A stretch of DNA of 64,000 nucleotides, from assembly GCA_002716585.1 (NCBI GenBank), contig PBBL01000023.1:1-64000 (forward strand). Direction: 5' to 3'. A model generated the notes under the pieces. The model saw only the letters and a list, made by a program, of their open reading frames with translations. It was not told where the DNA came from and made no database searches. Each line of letters starts with the position of its first letter. The stretch's first letter is position 1. The position numbers and the translations under genes are program-made. Source of the DNA: Myxococcales bacterium (GTDB taxonomy: Bacteria > Myxococcota_A > Bradymonadia > Bradymonadales > GCA-2716585). Shown here piece after piece: positions 25,239-33,900 of this stretch.

Positions 25239-26663
25239 ATGAGCCTCCCCACCCACACCGGCGCCCGCGTCGTCGGTCGCCTCCTGGCGGTCCTGGCGGT
25301 CCTGGCGCTGCTCGGCGCCTGCGGCACGACCCCCGATCCGAAGCCGACCGACCTCACCCCGCCGGAGCAGCCCGCCCCTGAGCCCGAGCCCACGCCGGAT
25401 CCGGTCGATCCCGAGATCATCAAGGCGTCCGGCATCCAGGAGTGGGAGATGGACGGCCTCAAGGTGGTCCTCAAGCCGACCCCCGGGCCGGTCGTGATCG
25501 CCGAGCTGATCATCCAGGGGGGGCTCACCAACACCACCCCCGAGACCGACGGCGTCGAGGAGCTGGCGCTGCGCGTCGCCTCCTCGGGCGGGACGACCGA
25601 CACCCCCCGCGACGCCTTCACCTCCCGGCTCAACAGCATGGGCAGCGAGATCGGTCACGACACCGATCGCGACTACTCGACGCTCACCATGCGCTCGATC
25701 CGCCCCTACTGGACCCAGACCTGGGAGCTGTTCGGGGAGGTGCTGCTCAGCCCGGCGTTCACCGACAAGCAGATTGAGCTTCAGCGCACCCGCCAGATCG
25801 AGGAGATCAAGGGGATCCAGGACAACCCCGACGACTACGTCGGGATCCTGGCGAGCCAGAGCCACTTCGACGGTCACCCCTACGTGCGACGTACCGTCGG
25901 CACCGAGGCGTCGGTCAAGAAGCTCACCCGCGACATGCTGGTCACCTACTACCGCGGGCTGATGACCCGCGAGCGGTTGACCCTGGTGGTCGTCGGTGAC
26001 CTCAAGCGCGCCGAGGTGGAGGAGGCGGTGCGGTCGTCGCTGGCGACCCTCCCGAAGGGGGACTACACCTTCCCCGGGTTGCCGCCGGTGCCTGAGAAGC
26101 CCTCGAAGGTGGCGACCCAGGTGCGCCCGGAGCTGCCGACCAACTACATGATCGGGCTGTTCAACGCGCCCGCCCCGACCCACCCCGATTACTTCCCGAT
26201 GCTGGTGGCGACGAGCCTGCTCAGCGATCGCTTCTTCGAGGAGGTGCGCACCAAGCGCAACCTGACCTACGCGGTCGCCGCGGGGCTCTCGAAGCGGCGC
26301 CGCAACTACGGCTACCTCTACGTCACGGCGGTGGACCCCACCACGACGGTCCAGGTGATGTACGACGAGGTGGAGCGGCTGGCCACCAGGGAGCTGGACC
26401 CCAAGGGGTTCGGGGAGCTGGTCAACGTCTTCCTGACCGAGCACTACATGCGCGCCGAGACCACCGCGGCCCAGGCGAGCCTGCTGGCCAACGCCGAGAT
26501 GACCGGCGGTGGCTGGGAGCAGACGCTGGTCTTCATCCAGAACATCGAGAAGGTCACCCCGGAGGACGTCATGCGGGTCACGAAGACCTACATCAAGGAC
26601 ATCCACTGGGGCTACATCGGCGACCCGGGCAAGGCCGACATGAACGTCCTCACCTCCCGCTGA
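25239..26663 (+). CDS. M16-family lipoprotein, probably non-catalytic partner
   Basis: ATG 25239 is chosen because AAGGAGA lies just upstream and the product then starts with a lipoprotein signal ending LALLGAC. A Pro/Glu/Asp-rich linker follows, and then an M16-like fold (474 residues). Where the active partner has HxxEH, this protein has DGVEELALRVASSGG and no zinc ligands, while the C-terminal M16 features (FFEEVRTKRNLTYAVAAGL) are kept. It follows the active M16 gene after 47 bp and is best read as the regulatory half of a membrane-anchored M16 complex. An in-frame ATG at 25188 overlaps the preceding stop, but it would push the lipobox too far in. Confidence 0.85.
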   Translation: MSLPTHTGARVVGRLLAVLAVLALLGACGTTPDPKPTDLTPPEQPAPEPEPTPDPVDPEIIKASGIQEWEMDGLKVVLKPTPGPVVIAELIIQGGLTNTTPETDGVEELALRVASSGGTTDTPRDAFTSRLNSMGSEIGHDTDRDYSTLTMRSIRPYWTQTWELFGEVLLSPAFTDKQIELQRTRQIEEIKGIQDNPDDYVGILASQSHFDGHPYVRRTVGTEASVKKLTRDMLVTYYRGLMTRERLTLVVVGDLKRAEVEEAVRSSLATLPKGDYTFPGLPPVPEKPSKVATQVRPELPTNYMIGLFNAPAPTHPDYFPMLVATSLLSDRFFEEVRTKRNLTYAVAAGLSKRRRNYGYLYVTAVDPTTTVQVMYDEVERLATRELDPKGFGELVNVFLTEHYMRAETTAAQASLLANAEMTGGGWEQTLVFIQNIEKVTPEDVMRVTKTYIKDIHWGYIGDPGKADMNVLTSR

Positions 26664-26684
26664 CCCCCCAAGCGAGGCGCACCG

Positions 26685-27809
26685 ATGACAGACGACGACC
26701 AGCCCACCCCCTTGCGCTGGGGCGTGCACGGCGAGGTGGAGGCGATCGCCGAGGCGCTCCTCGCCGAAGGGGTGGAGACCTCCTTCGAGGAGCTGATGGG
26801 GATCACGGGCACCGCGTTCCGAACCCACTTCTTCCGCCTCTCGGACAACCCCGGGATGCGCCTCGGCCCCGACCCCGAGAACCCGAACGTGATCTGGGGC
26901 CCGCGCTACGCCTGGACCAGCCTCCGCCACAACAACTTCGGCCACTTCGAGTCCGCGTCCTACTTCTACGGCGGGGACATGGTCATCCGGGAGGGGCTCC
27001 CCTGGGACTCCCTCTGGAAGCTCATCCGCTTTGAGCTGGACGCGGGCCGCCCGCTCGCCCTCTACAACCTGCCCGGGCAGAGCCCCTGGCGCCCCATCCT
27101 GGTGCGCCGCTACGCGCTCTCCAGCTCGCCGCTGAGCTTGTCGCTGCCTGGCCTTGACCCGGAGGTGGCCTTCACGCCTCGGGACGGCACTCCGACGAAC
27201 CTGGGCGCGCTCCTGGTGCGTCACGGTGACCTCAAGCCGTACCGTCCGTCGGACAACGTGCGCAAGCGCGAGGTGCTGCGCTGGGCGCTGCGGCACGGCG
27301 TCAGCCGCCGCGAGCTGGTCTACGAGAGCGAGCGCTTCTACGCCGTCGGCGTCGCCGCCTTCGACGCCCTCGCCGAGTTCCTCACCGAGGGCGCCGCGGC
27401 CGAGCTGGCCGACCCCGTCCAACAAACCTCCGACGAGGCCGCCCTCGACATCGGCCGCTTCCTCGCCGCGCTCACCGAGCAGTGGACCGAGGCCCGCGGG
27501 TGCGCCGCCGTGTTCTGCCGCGCCTGGGCGGACCAGCTCGCCGAGGCGCCCGCCGACCCCGACGATCCCCCGATGCCTTCGCCTGAGCAGCTCCGCCTGC
27601 TCGCCGACGACGCCGCCCGGGTCAGCGAGGAGCTGAAGCGCCTCGCGGACGACTTCGCGCCCGCCCTTCATGACGCCGACTTCGCCAGCGCGCTCGCCCG
27701 CGACCCCGATCGGCTCAAGCGCTCCGCCCAGATCGTCACCGCGGCCCAGGCGCTGGAGCGCGTGACGCTCCAACGCCTCGCCGAGGCCCTCGGTCAAGCG
27801 CAAGCCTGA
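26685..27809 (+). CDS. conserved protein of unknown function, possible papain-like (C39/BtrH-type) fold
   Basis: The 374-residue product is soluble, with no signal peptide or membrane segment. The stretch SFEELMGITGTAFRTHFF near residue 35 resembles the region after the first helix in BtrH/C39-like cysteine-protease folds. The expected catalytic cysteine before it is not visible (RWGVHGEVEAIAEAL stands there), so any catalysis is doubtful. The second half is helical and rich in Ala, Asp and Glu. It ends 8 bp before the methyltransferase gene and is probably co-transcribed with it. The fold assignment is inference; I do not recognise a function. Confidence 0.6.
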   Translation: MTDDDQPTPLRWGVHGEVEAIAEALLAEGVETSFEELMGITGTAFRTHFFRLSDNPGMRLGPDPENPNVIWGPRYAWTSLRHNNFGHFESASYFYGGDMVIREGLPWDSLWKLIRFELDAGRPLALYNLPGQSPWRPILVRRYALSSSPLSLSLPGLDPEVAFTPRDGTPTNLGALLVRHGDLKPYRPSDNVRKREVLRWALRHGVSRRELVYESERFYAVGVAAFDALAEFLTEGAAAELADPVQQTSDEAALDIGRFLAALTEQWTEARGCAAVFCRAWADQLAEAPADPDDPPMPSPEQLRLLADDAARVSEELKRLADDFAPALHDADFASALARDPDRLKRSAQIVTAAQALERVTLQRLAEALGQAQA

Positions 27810-27817
27810 CCCTGCCC

Positions 27818-29980
27818 ATGTCCCCTCGCCCTCTCCTGCAACGCCTCGCGCTTGGCTTCGCGGCCAGGCACGGCCTCCTCCCCGACTTCCTCGCGAGCTT
27901 CCAGGCGTGCCTCCTGCCCGACCTCGAACCCGCGCCGGGTCTGGACTCCCCCGACGACCTCGGTGACCTGCTGGAGGAGCTGCGCGACCCGGAGCGCCGT
28001 CAGGCCTTTGAGGCGCTCATCGACGGGCGCCTCCGCCACGAGGGGACGAGCGCGCTCGCCACGACCCAGCGCTTCACCCCGCCCTGGATCGCCGGGTGGC
28101 TCGTCGAGCAGGGGCTCGCGGCCGTGGATGGCGACCCGGCGCCTATCTTCGACCCCGCGTGCGGCGGCGGGCGGCTCCTGCTCGACGCCCACCGCGCGTT
28201 GGTCGCGCGGGGGCGCTCGCCGCAGCGCGCCTTGGAGGCGCTGGTGGGGTTCGACATCGATCCGCTGGCCGCCGACGTGACTGCCTGGGCGCTGTGGCTT
28301 GAGGTCGCGGTGACCGCGTCTCCGCCCGCTCGCCTCCCTCAGGTCGCTCACCCCGGGGAGGACGTGGGTCTGGGGCAGCTTGGGGCGCTTGGGGCGCCTG
28401 GGGCGCTGGAGCGGGCCACGTCGGGGGCGATCGCGGTGGGGGAGGTGGGGCTCCTCGTGATGAACCCCCCCTACATGAGCGCGCGTCACATGAGCGCGGC
28501 GCTTCGGGGGAAGCTGCGCGACGCCTTCGGGGTCTTCGCGGGCGATCTGTACACCGCTTTCCTCGGTCGTGGCCTGGAGCTGGTTCGACCGGGGGGCGCG
28601 TTGGCGGTGTTGTGTCAGGAGTCCTTCCTGTTCCTCAAGCGGGATCGGGAGCTGAGGCGGCGCCTGCTGGTGCAGCTTCAGCTTCGGGAGGCGCTTCACC
28701 TGGGGCCGCATGCCTTTGAGGGGATCGCCGGGGAGAAGGCGTCGGTCGTGGCGTTCGTCGGTCGGCGTGACGACGGGGAGGGGGAGGGGGAGGCGCGCGT
28801 CGTGGACCTGACCGACGTGCCAGACGCGGCGGGGAAGCGAACCGAGTGGGAGCGGGGGGCGCCGTCGCTGATCTACACGATCCGGTGGGCGGTCCGCCGC
28901 GCGGCGCGCGGGGAGCCCTTCGCGTACTGGTGGCCCGACGCGCTGCGCGACGTGTTGGACGGGCGAGAGCGGCTCGGCGACTGGGTGGAGGTCCCGGGCG
29001 GGCCGAACAAGACGGCGGACAACGCGCGGTTCATGCGCTACTGGTGGGAGGTGCCGGAGGAGGAGATCGGGGCGCGCTGGGTGCGCTACGCCAAGGGGGG
29101 GCCGCACCAGAAGTGGCGGGGGAACCTGGAGCGCGTGGTGGACTGGTCGCCGGAGGCGAGGGGGTATTACGCGAGCAACCCGACGAGCAACCTGTTGGGG
29201 GAGGCGTACTGGTTCCGCGAGGGGATCACCTGGTCGGACTTCGGGGGGAGGGCGTTCTCGGCGAGGAGGCTGCCGCCGGGGTGTGTGTTCGACATGGCGG
29301 GGCCGTCGCTGTTCGTCGATGGGTCGCCGCTGCCGCTGGACTTCTGGCTGGGGCTGCTCAACTCGCCGCTGGTGTGCCACCTGCTCACCGCGGACAACCC
29401 GACGATCCATTACCAGGTGTCCAACCTCAGGCGACTGCCGCTGCCCCCGCGTGAGCGGCTGACCCTGGACAACCCACAGGTGACGACGATCGCGCGGCTC
29501 GCCGCGGAGGCGCGGGGCGTGGCGGCGGCGCTGGAGCGTTGGGATCCCACGAGCCCGGGGCGGGAGGAGCCGCTTTGGCTCACGGCCTGGCGAGCGGGGG
29601 GCGCCGACAACCTGGACGGGCTCTGTGAGCAGGCGGAGGCGTTGCTCACCAGGCGTCGTGCGGAGCTGGCGGCGCTGGAGCGTGAGCTGGGGGAGGCGGT
29701 GGAGGCGCTGTACGGGGTGGCGCGCGGTGACGTCGCGGCGCTGGACGCGCGTTATCGGCCCCCGGCGCCGAGGTCGGTGGCGCGCTCGGTGCGGGCGCTC
29801 GACGCGGTGGATCACGCGCTCGCGGTGTCCAGTGAGGCGGCCTGGGGAGGGCTGTGGGGTGAGCTGGTGGCGGAGGTGAGCGGGAGGGTGGGGTTGGAGG
29901 AGAAGCTGGCGCGCCACCGGCGCTGGAGGGCGCGCAAGCGCGCAGTGCACGCGACCCGCGGGGGGTCGCTGTGGGGGTGA
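27818..29980 (+). CDS. PglX/Eco57I-like N6-adenine DNA methyltransferase (orphan)
   Basis: The SAM-binding motif (FDPACGGGRLL, about residue 110) and the catalytic NPPY motif (MNPPYMSARHMS, about residue 213) identify an adenine-N6 methyltransferase. The segment after NPPY (DLYTAFLGRGLELVRPGGALAVL) is typical of the Eco57I family. The C-terminal half has features seen in BREX PglX proteins: DNARFMRYWWEV, a YAKGG followed by KWRGN, ITWSDFGGRAFSAR, and LLNSPLV...NPTIHYQ. This half is probably the target-recognition domain. At 720 residues it is much shorter than typical PglX, has no nuclease domain, and has no brx/pgl genes beside it. The coding strand shows more GGGG runs than its neighbours, hinting at acquisition. 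Role in defence or epigenetic control is open. Confidence 0.85.
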   Translation: MSPRPLLQRLALGFAARHGLLPDFLASFQACLLPDLEPAPGLDSPDDLGDLLEELRDPERRQAFEALIDGRLRHEGTSALATTQRFTPPWIAGWLVEQGLAAVDGDPAPIFDPACGGGRLLLDAHRALVARGRSPQRALEALVGFDIDPLAADVTAWALWLEVAVTASPPARLPQVAHPGEDVGLGQLGALGAPGALERATSGAIAVGEVGLLVMNPPYMSARHMSAALRGKLRDAFGVFAGDLYTAFLGRGLELVRPGGALAVLCQESFLFLKRDRELRRRLLVQLQLREALHLGPHAFEGIAGEKASVVAFVGRRDDGEGEGEARVVDLTDVPDAAGKRTEWERGAPSLIYTIRWAVRRAARGEPFAYWWPDALRDVLDGRERLGDWVEVPGGPNKTADNARFMRYWWEVPEEEIGARWVRYAKGGPHQKWRGNLERVVDWSPEARGYYASNPTSNLLGEAYWFREGITWSDFGGRAFSARRLPPGCVFDMAGPSLFVDGSPLPLDFWLGLLNSPLVCHLLTADNPTIHYQVSNLRRLPLPPRERLTLDNPQVTTIARLAAEARGVAAALERWDPTSPGREEPLWLTAWRAGGADNLDGLCEQAEALLTRRRAELAALERELGEAVEALYGVARGDVAALDARYRPPAPRSVARSVRALDAVDHALAVSSEAAWGGLWGELVAEVSGRVGLEEKLARHRRWRARKRAVHATRGGSLWG

Positions 29981-29983
29981 GGC

Positions 29984-31294
29984 TCAGCCCGTGATGTCGT
30001 GGCGCTCCTGGTGGACGGGGCGACGGAGGGTGTCGGGGCTGGGCGCGGAGGGGTCATCCTCGCCGGGGCCAGCGTTGTCGTCATCGATGTCCTTGGGGCG
30101 GGCGTCGGGGTTGTGCTTGGCGGCCGGGGGTTCGCCGAGGACGCTGGGGACCTTGCCGGAGCGGATCATCTCCTCGTCGCGGGCCTGGAGGTCGTTGTCG
30201 TTGAGGTAGCGCTTGAGGCGGTCGAGCGAAGCCTGGGTGCGGCGGGTGAAGTCGTTGTCGACGCCGTCGCGCTCCGAGAGGATGATCGTCTTCTCGTAGA
30301 AGCGCATCGCCTGCTCCATGAGGGGGCGGATCTTGTTGCGCAGCTCGTCGAAGTAGAAGGCGGCCTCCTCGTCGTTCAGATCATCAGGGATCTCGGCGGC
30401 CAGGATGTCCGTGTAGAAGTCTTCGTACATCTTGGCGAGGTAGTAGCGCGAGGCGCTGGCCCAGTGGGGGTTGCCAGCGCGGATGGTGCGCAGGTAGCGG
30501 GACTGGGCCTGCTTGAAGAGCTGGGCCTTGTCTTCGAGATCGGTCTCCATGCGCTCGACCGGGAGGCTGAGCTTAATCTTGCGGAACAGCTCGTGGTAGA
30601 CGCGGCTGAGGCCGAACTGAGAGGCGGCGATGAAGTGGCTGTGGACCGGGACCGCGAGCTCAAGCGGGGCGCGGGCGTTGAGCCGGATCGCCTTGTTGTA
30701 GGCCTGCTCGGCCTCGGAGAGCTGGCCCAGCTCCAGCCGGGCGGTCCCGAGGCGCGCGTGGGCCTCGATGCGGTCGTAGAGGCTGAGGTTGGAGCGGCCC
30801 ATGATCGCGTCGATGGTCCCGGCCACCTCCTGCCAGTGGCCGAGGCGGGCGTGGCACTCGGCCATGCGGTACATGGCGTCGGTGGCCGACGGCTTGCCGG
30901 GCACCTCCTCGATGACCTTCGTGTAGTAGCCCATCGCCTTGTCCCACTGCTCCAGGCGCTCGTAGGCCCAGCCGGTGTTGTAGAGCGAGGGGATGAAGTA
31001 CTGGGTGTCGGGGAAGTGCTGGATCAGCAGCGCGTAGGTGTCGATCGCCTTGGTGTGCTGGCCGCGCTTGACGGCGCGGGTGGCGTCCTTCCAGAGGGTG
31101 CTGGAGTCGAGCGCCTCGACGCTCTGGACGTCGCCCTTGTCGTCCGTGTTGGCCTTGATGAGCATGGGGTCCATGGCCACCTCCTCGGAGGGGGTGTTGG
31201 CCGGGTTGCTGTCAGGGCGGGTGGTGACGCCGCTGCAAGCGGACGTCAGCAGCACGAGGGCGACGATGAGGTGTGAGGTCGTGGCAGCGTTCAT
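29984..31294 (-). CDS. TPR-type lipoprotein
   Basis: The start at 31294 gives MNAATTSHLIVALVLLTSAC, a clean lipoprotein signal, with GAGGAG a few bases upstream; the frame is open further upstream but lacks that logic. The 436-residue product contains repeated helix-turn-helix units typical of tetratricopeptide repeats (for example HTKAIDTYALLIQHFPDTQYFIPSLYN, WDKAMGYYTKVIEEVPGKPSATDAMYRM). It ends in a charged, proline-rich tail. Such outer-membrane or periplasmic TPR lipoproteins act as assembly scaffolds; the partner here is unknown. It lies downstream of two ArsA-like ATPase genes on the same strand. Confidence 0.8.
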   Translation of the reverse strand: MNAATTSHLIVALVLLTSACSGVTTRPDSNPANTPSEEVAMDPMLIKANTDDKGDVQSVEALDSSTLWKDATRAVKRGQHTKAIDTYALLIQHFPDTQYFIPSLYNTGWAYERLEQWDKAMGYYTKVIEEVPGKPSATDAMYRMAECHARLGHWQEVAGTIDAIMGRSNLSLYDRIEAHARLGTARLELGQLSEAEQAYNKAIRLNARAPLELAVPVHSHFIAASQFGLSRVYHELFRKIKLSLPVERMETDLEDKAQLFKQAQSRYLRTIRAGNPHWASASRYYLAKMYEDFYTDILAAEIPDDLNDEEAAFYFDELRNKIRPLMEQAMRFYEKTIILSERDGVDNDFTRRTQASLDRLKRYLNDNDLQARDEEMIRSGKVPSVLGEPPAAKHNPDARPKDIDDDNAGPGEDDPSAPSPDTLRRPVHQERHDITG

Positions 31295-31473
31295 GAGACT
31301 CCTCGGGCGTGTATCATCAGGCGCACGCAGGATCTTGGACATCGGCATCTGGGGGTTTGTTCCCGAGCCTTGTCTGCGGAGACGGCCAGGAGCAACCCCA
31401 GGAGCCCAGACGGATCCGGCGAGCCGATTTGATAGGGCCTTTCCAGAAGGGGCTCGGTGTGGCGCGCGAGCGC

Positions 31474-32676
31474 TCATGGGTTGGGGGTGGAGCCGGGGAG
31501 CGCGAACAGCTCCTGGCGGACCCGGTTGAGGCCCTCGAAGGAGTGGATGTCGCGGCTGAAGAAGGGGACCGTGGCGATGGTGACGCGTGACCCGGCGCGC
31601 TCGCGGAGGGCGCGGAGGGTCTGGGCGTCGAGGGTGGCCAGGATCTGGAACTCGGTGGCGTTGTCGATCATGCGCTGGCCGAGGGCGCGCAGCTCGTCAG
31701 GCTCGGGAGGGGCGTCGAGCCCGTCGAGCTGGACGGCGTCCATGCGGTCGGCCAGCTCCGAGGAGCTGGCCTCGTCGAGCCCGTCCGGGGGGAGGTAGGG
31801 CGCGTGGACGCGGTTGACGATGAAGCCGCCGAAGGGGATCGACTCGTCGTCGAGGCGGTTCTGGAAGAAGCGGGCCTCATCGACGGTGATCGGGTCGGGG
31901 CTGGTCACGACGAAGAACAGGGCGTCCTGGGAGCCGAGGACGGCGCGGATCTGCCGCGCGCGGTCACCGAAGCCGTCAAAGAGGGGGCTGAGGCTCTTGA
32001 GGAAGACGCGCAGCTCGTCGAGCATCTCACCGCCGGTGAACCGCGAGAGGGTCTTGAGGACGTAGCTGGTGCCGATGTTGAACAGCCCGAAGCCGAACTT
32101 GCCCGCGGCGACCGAGGGCTTGTAGAGCCACTGCAAGGCCGAGCTCTCGACCGCCTCGGCCATGCGGCTGGGGGCGTCGAGGAAGTCGAGGGCGTGGATG
32201 GTGGGCGGGGTGTCGAGGACGATGAGGTCGTAGTCGCCGCTGCGGTGCAGCTCGTAGAGGCGCTCCATCGCCGAGTACTCCTGGGTGCCGGCGAGGCTGG
32301 TGGAGAAGTAGGAGTAGAGCTTGTTGTTGAGGATGCGCTCGACGGCCTTGGGGTCCTTGACGTTGCGCTCGACGATGCGGTCGAAGGAGCGCTTCATGTC
32401 GAGCATCATCGCCCACAGCTCCCCCTTGGGCTCGACGCCGATCTGGGCGAACTGCTCCAGGGGGATCTGGCGCTCGTCGTTGTCCAGCTCCGAGACGCCG
32501 AGGCTGTTGGCGAGCCTGCGGGCGGGGTCGATGGTGAGGACGAGGACCTTGCGCCCCTCCATGGCGGCGTGGAGCGCGAGGACGGCGGAGGTGGTCGTCT
32601 TGCCGACGCCTCCGCTGCCGACGCAGACGACGATCCTGCGCCCTTCGATCAGGTCACCGATGGTCTTTCGGGTCAT
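31474..32676 (-). CDS. ArsA/GET3-family ATPase (first of a pair)
   Basis: The protein has the deviant Walker A CVGSGGVGKTTTSA (about residues 18-31), the switch region TIDPARRLANSLG and the Walker B-like LIVLDTPPT, placing it in the ArsA/GET3 branch of SIMIBI ATPases. At 400 residues it is a single ATPase unit, not the fused double ArsA. No arsR, arsB or arsD genes are near, so arsenite export is unlikely. Its start lies 15 bp after the stop of another ArsA-like gene, which suggests an obligate pair. Function in this group of bacteria is unclear to me. Confidence 0.85.
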   Translation of the reverse strand: MTRKTIGDLIEGRRIVVCVGSGGVGKTTTSAVLALHAAMEGRKVLVLTIDPARRLANSLGVSELDNDERQIPLEQFAQIGVEPKGELWAMMLDMKRSFDRIVERNVKDPKAVERILNNKLYSYFSTSLAGTQEYSAMERLYELHRSGDYDLIVLDTPPTIHALDFLDAPSRMAEAVESSALQWLYKPSVAAGKFGFGLFNIGTSYVLKTLSRFTGGEMLDELRVFLKSLSPLFDGFGDRARQIRAVLGSQDALFFVVTSPDPITVDEARFFQNRLDDESIPFGGFIVNRVHAPYLPPDGLDEASSSELADRMDAVQLDGLDAPPEPDELRALGQRMIDNATEFQILATLDAQTLRALRERAGSRVTIATVPFFSRDIHSFEGLNRVRQELFALPGSTPNP

Positions 32677-32691
32677 GTCGCCATACGCCGG

Positions 32692-33690
32692 TCAGCCTCC
32701 CCCGCTCGCGGCGGGCTGGGGGGGGTCAGGGGGATCCTCGTCGACGCGACCGGTGAGCTGCCGCTCGATCTCGTCGGCGATCTTGGAGAGCGTCATGAAG
32801 TTGAAGCGCTCGGTGAAGTAGTAGGGGATGTGGATCTGGGGCAGATCCAGCTCGCGGTCGAGCCGCTCGATGTACTCGCGCTGGAGCTGGACCCGGTTGG
32901 AGCGGAAGGTGGCCGCCTCCAGGAGCCGATCGAGGTGCGAGCCGTCGCTGTCGGTCTCGGCGCGCACGGCGGTGACGAGGTCGCGCTGGCGGTCGCTGAA
33001 CATCGGCTCGTAGACGGCGTTGGCGATCACGTAGCCGAGCGGCACCTGGAGGGTCTCCTCGGTGGTGCGCTTGAGCTCGATCGTCTCGTTGATCGGCATC
33101 TCCTCGACGAGGGTGATGAGGTTGAGGACGGTCCGCGAGGAGTCCTCGATCATCGCCTGGATCTGGCGCGCCTCGTCGAACATCGGCCCGGAGCTGACGA
33201 TGTTGGTGATCACCGCCGGGATCTGGAGGAAGAAGACGCCGTGCCCGGTCGCGGGGGCGTCCACGACGATCATGTCCCAGCGCGGGCGCCCACCCGGGCC
33301 GTCGTTGGCCTGCTCCTCAAACCAGACCTTGCCGAGCAGGACCAGCTCGTTGAGGCCGGGGATCACGCGCAGGAAGGTGCGCACGAAGCGGTTCTCGAAG
33401 ACGGCGCGGTAGAGGGTCTTGAGGCGGAGCTTGAGGATGGCGTACTCGCGCAGCGCCTCCTTGGGGGTGATGTTGACCGCGAAGAGGTTGTCTTCGACCT
33501 CGGTGGGCTCGAACCCGATCGGGCTGGAGCCGAACAGCCGGGAGGTCTTCTCCTTGGCGTTCAGCTCCATCAGCAGCACGCGCTTGCCGCGTCGCGCCGC
33601 AGCCAAACCAATGGCCGCCGACAGGGTGGTCTTGCCCACCCCTCCCTTGCCGGTGTTGATGATCAGGCGTTTGCCAAACAGGTCGATCAT
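32692..33690 (-). CDS. ArsA/GET3-family ATPase (second of a pair)
   Basis: I take ATG at 33690, giving MIDLFGKRLIINTGKGGVGKTTLSAAIG, a canonical deviant Walker A with two lysines; the longer open frame upstream is basic and low in conservation. MELNAKEKTSRLFG and MIVVDAPATGHG correspond to the A' and Walker B regions. The product is 332 residues and ends in a Pro/Asp-rich tail. It is transcribed first of the two ArsA-like genes, so the pair may form a heterodimer in the way the two halves of fused ArsA do (inference). Confidence 0.85.
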   Translation of the reverse strand: MIDLFGKRLIINTGKGGVGKTTLSAAIGLAAARRGKRVLLMELNAKEKTSRLFGSSPIGFEPTEVEDNLFAVNITPKEALREYAILKLRLKTLYRAVFENRFVRTFLRVIPGLNELVLLGKVWFEEQANDGPGGRPRWDMIVVDAPATGHGVFFLQIPAVITNIVSSGPMFDEARQIQAMIEDSSRTVLNLITLVEEMPINETIELKRTTEETLQVPLGYVIANAVYEPMFSDRQRDLVTAVRAETDSDGSHLDRLLEAATFRSNRVQLQREYIERLDRELDLPQIHIPYYFTERFNFMTLSKIADEIERQLTGRVDEDPPDPPQPAASGGG

Positions 33691-33857
33691 CTCCCTGGGG
33701 GTCCGTCCTCGTCGTGTCGATTCATGCTCGGGGCGCCCGTGTTGAGTGGGGCGGCCCCGTCTTTGGCATGAATGCGTGCCCGTTGTGTTTCGGCGTCTTG
33801 GTGGCCAGGCGCGCTCAACACCATCCCAGGTCAAGCGACGCGACTCACCACCATCCT

Positions 33858-33884
33858 AATATACGCCCACGCCATGTGGATCAA
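33858..33884 (-). promoter_or_regulatory. possible promoter of the ArsA-like pair
   Basis: On the minus strand TTGATC (33884-33879) and TATATT (33863-33858) are separated by 15 bp, upstream of the ATPase start at 33690. The -10 matches five of six positions; the spacer is short, so the call is moderate. Confidence 0.4.
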
Positions 33885-33900
33885 GCCGCCCGCGCGATGC

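Noticed and set aside
25098..27803. 901-codon antisense frame
   Set aside because: It spans two sense-strand genes with clear signals (a lipoprotein M16 and the papain-like protein); the translation is low-complexity and has no family motifs.
31804..33771. 655-codon + strand frame
   Set aside because: It is antisense to both ArsA-like ATPases, whose P-loops and Walker B motifs prove the minus strand is coding.
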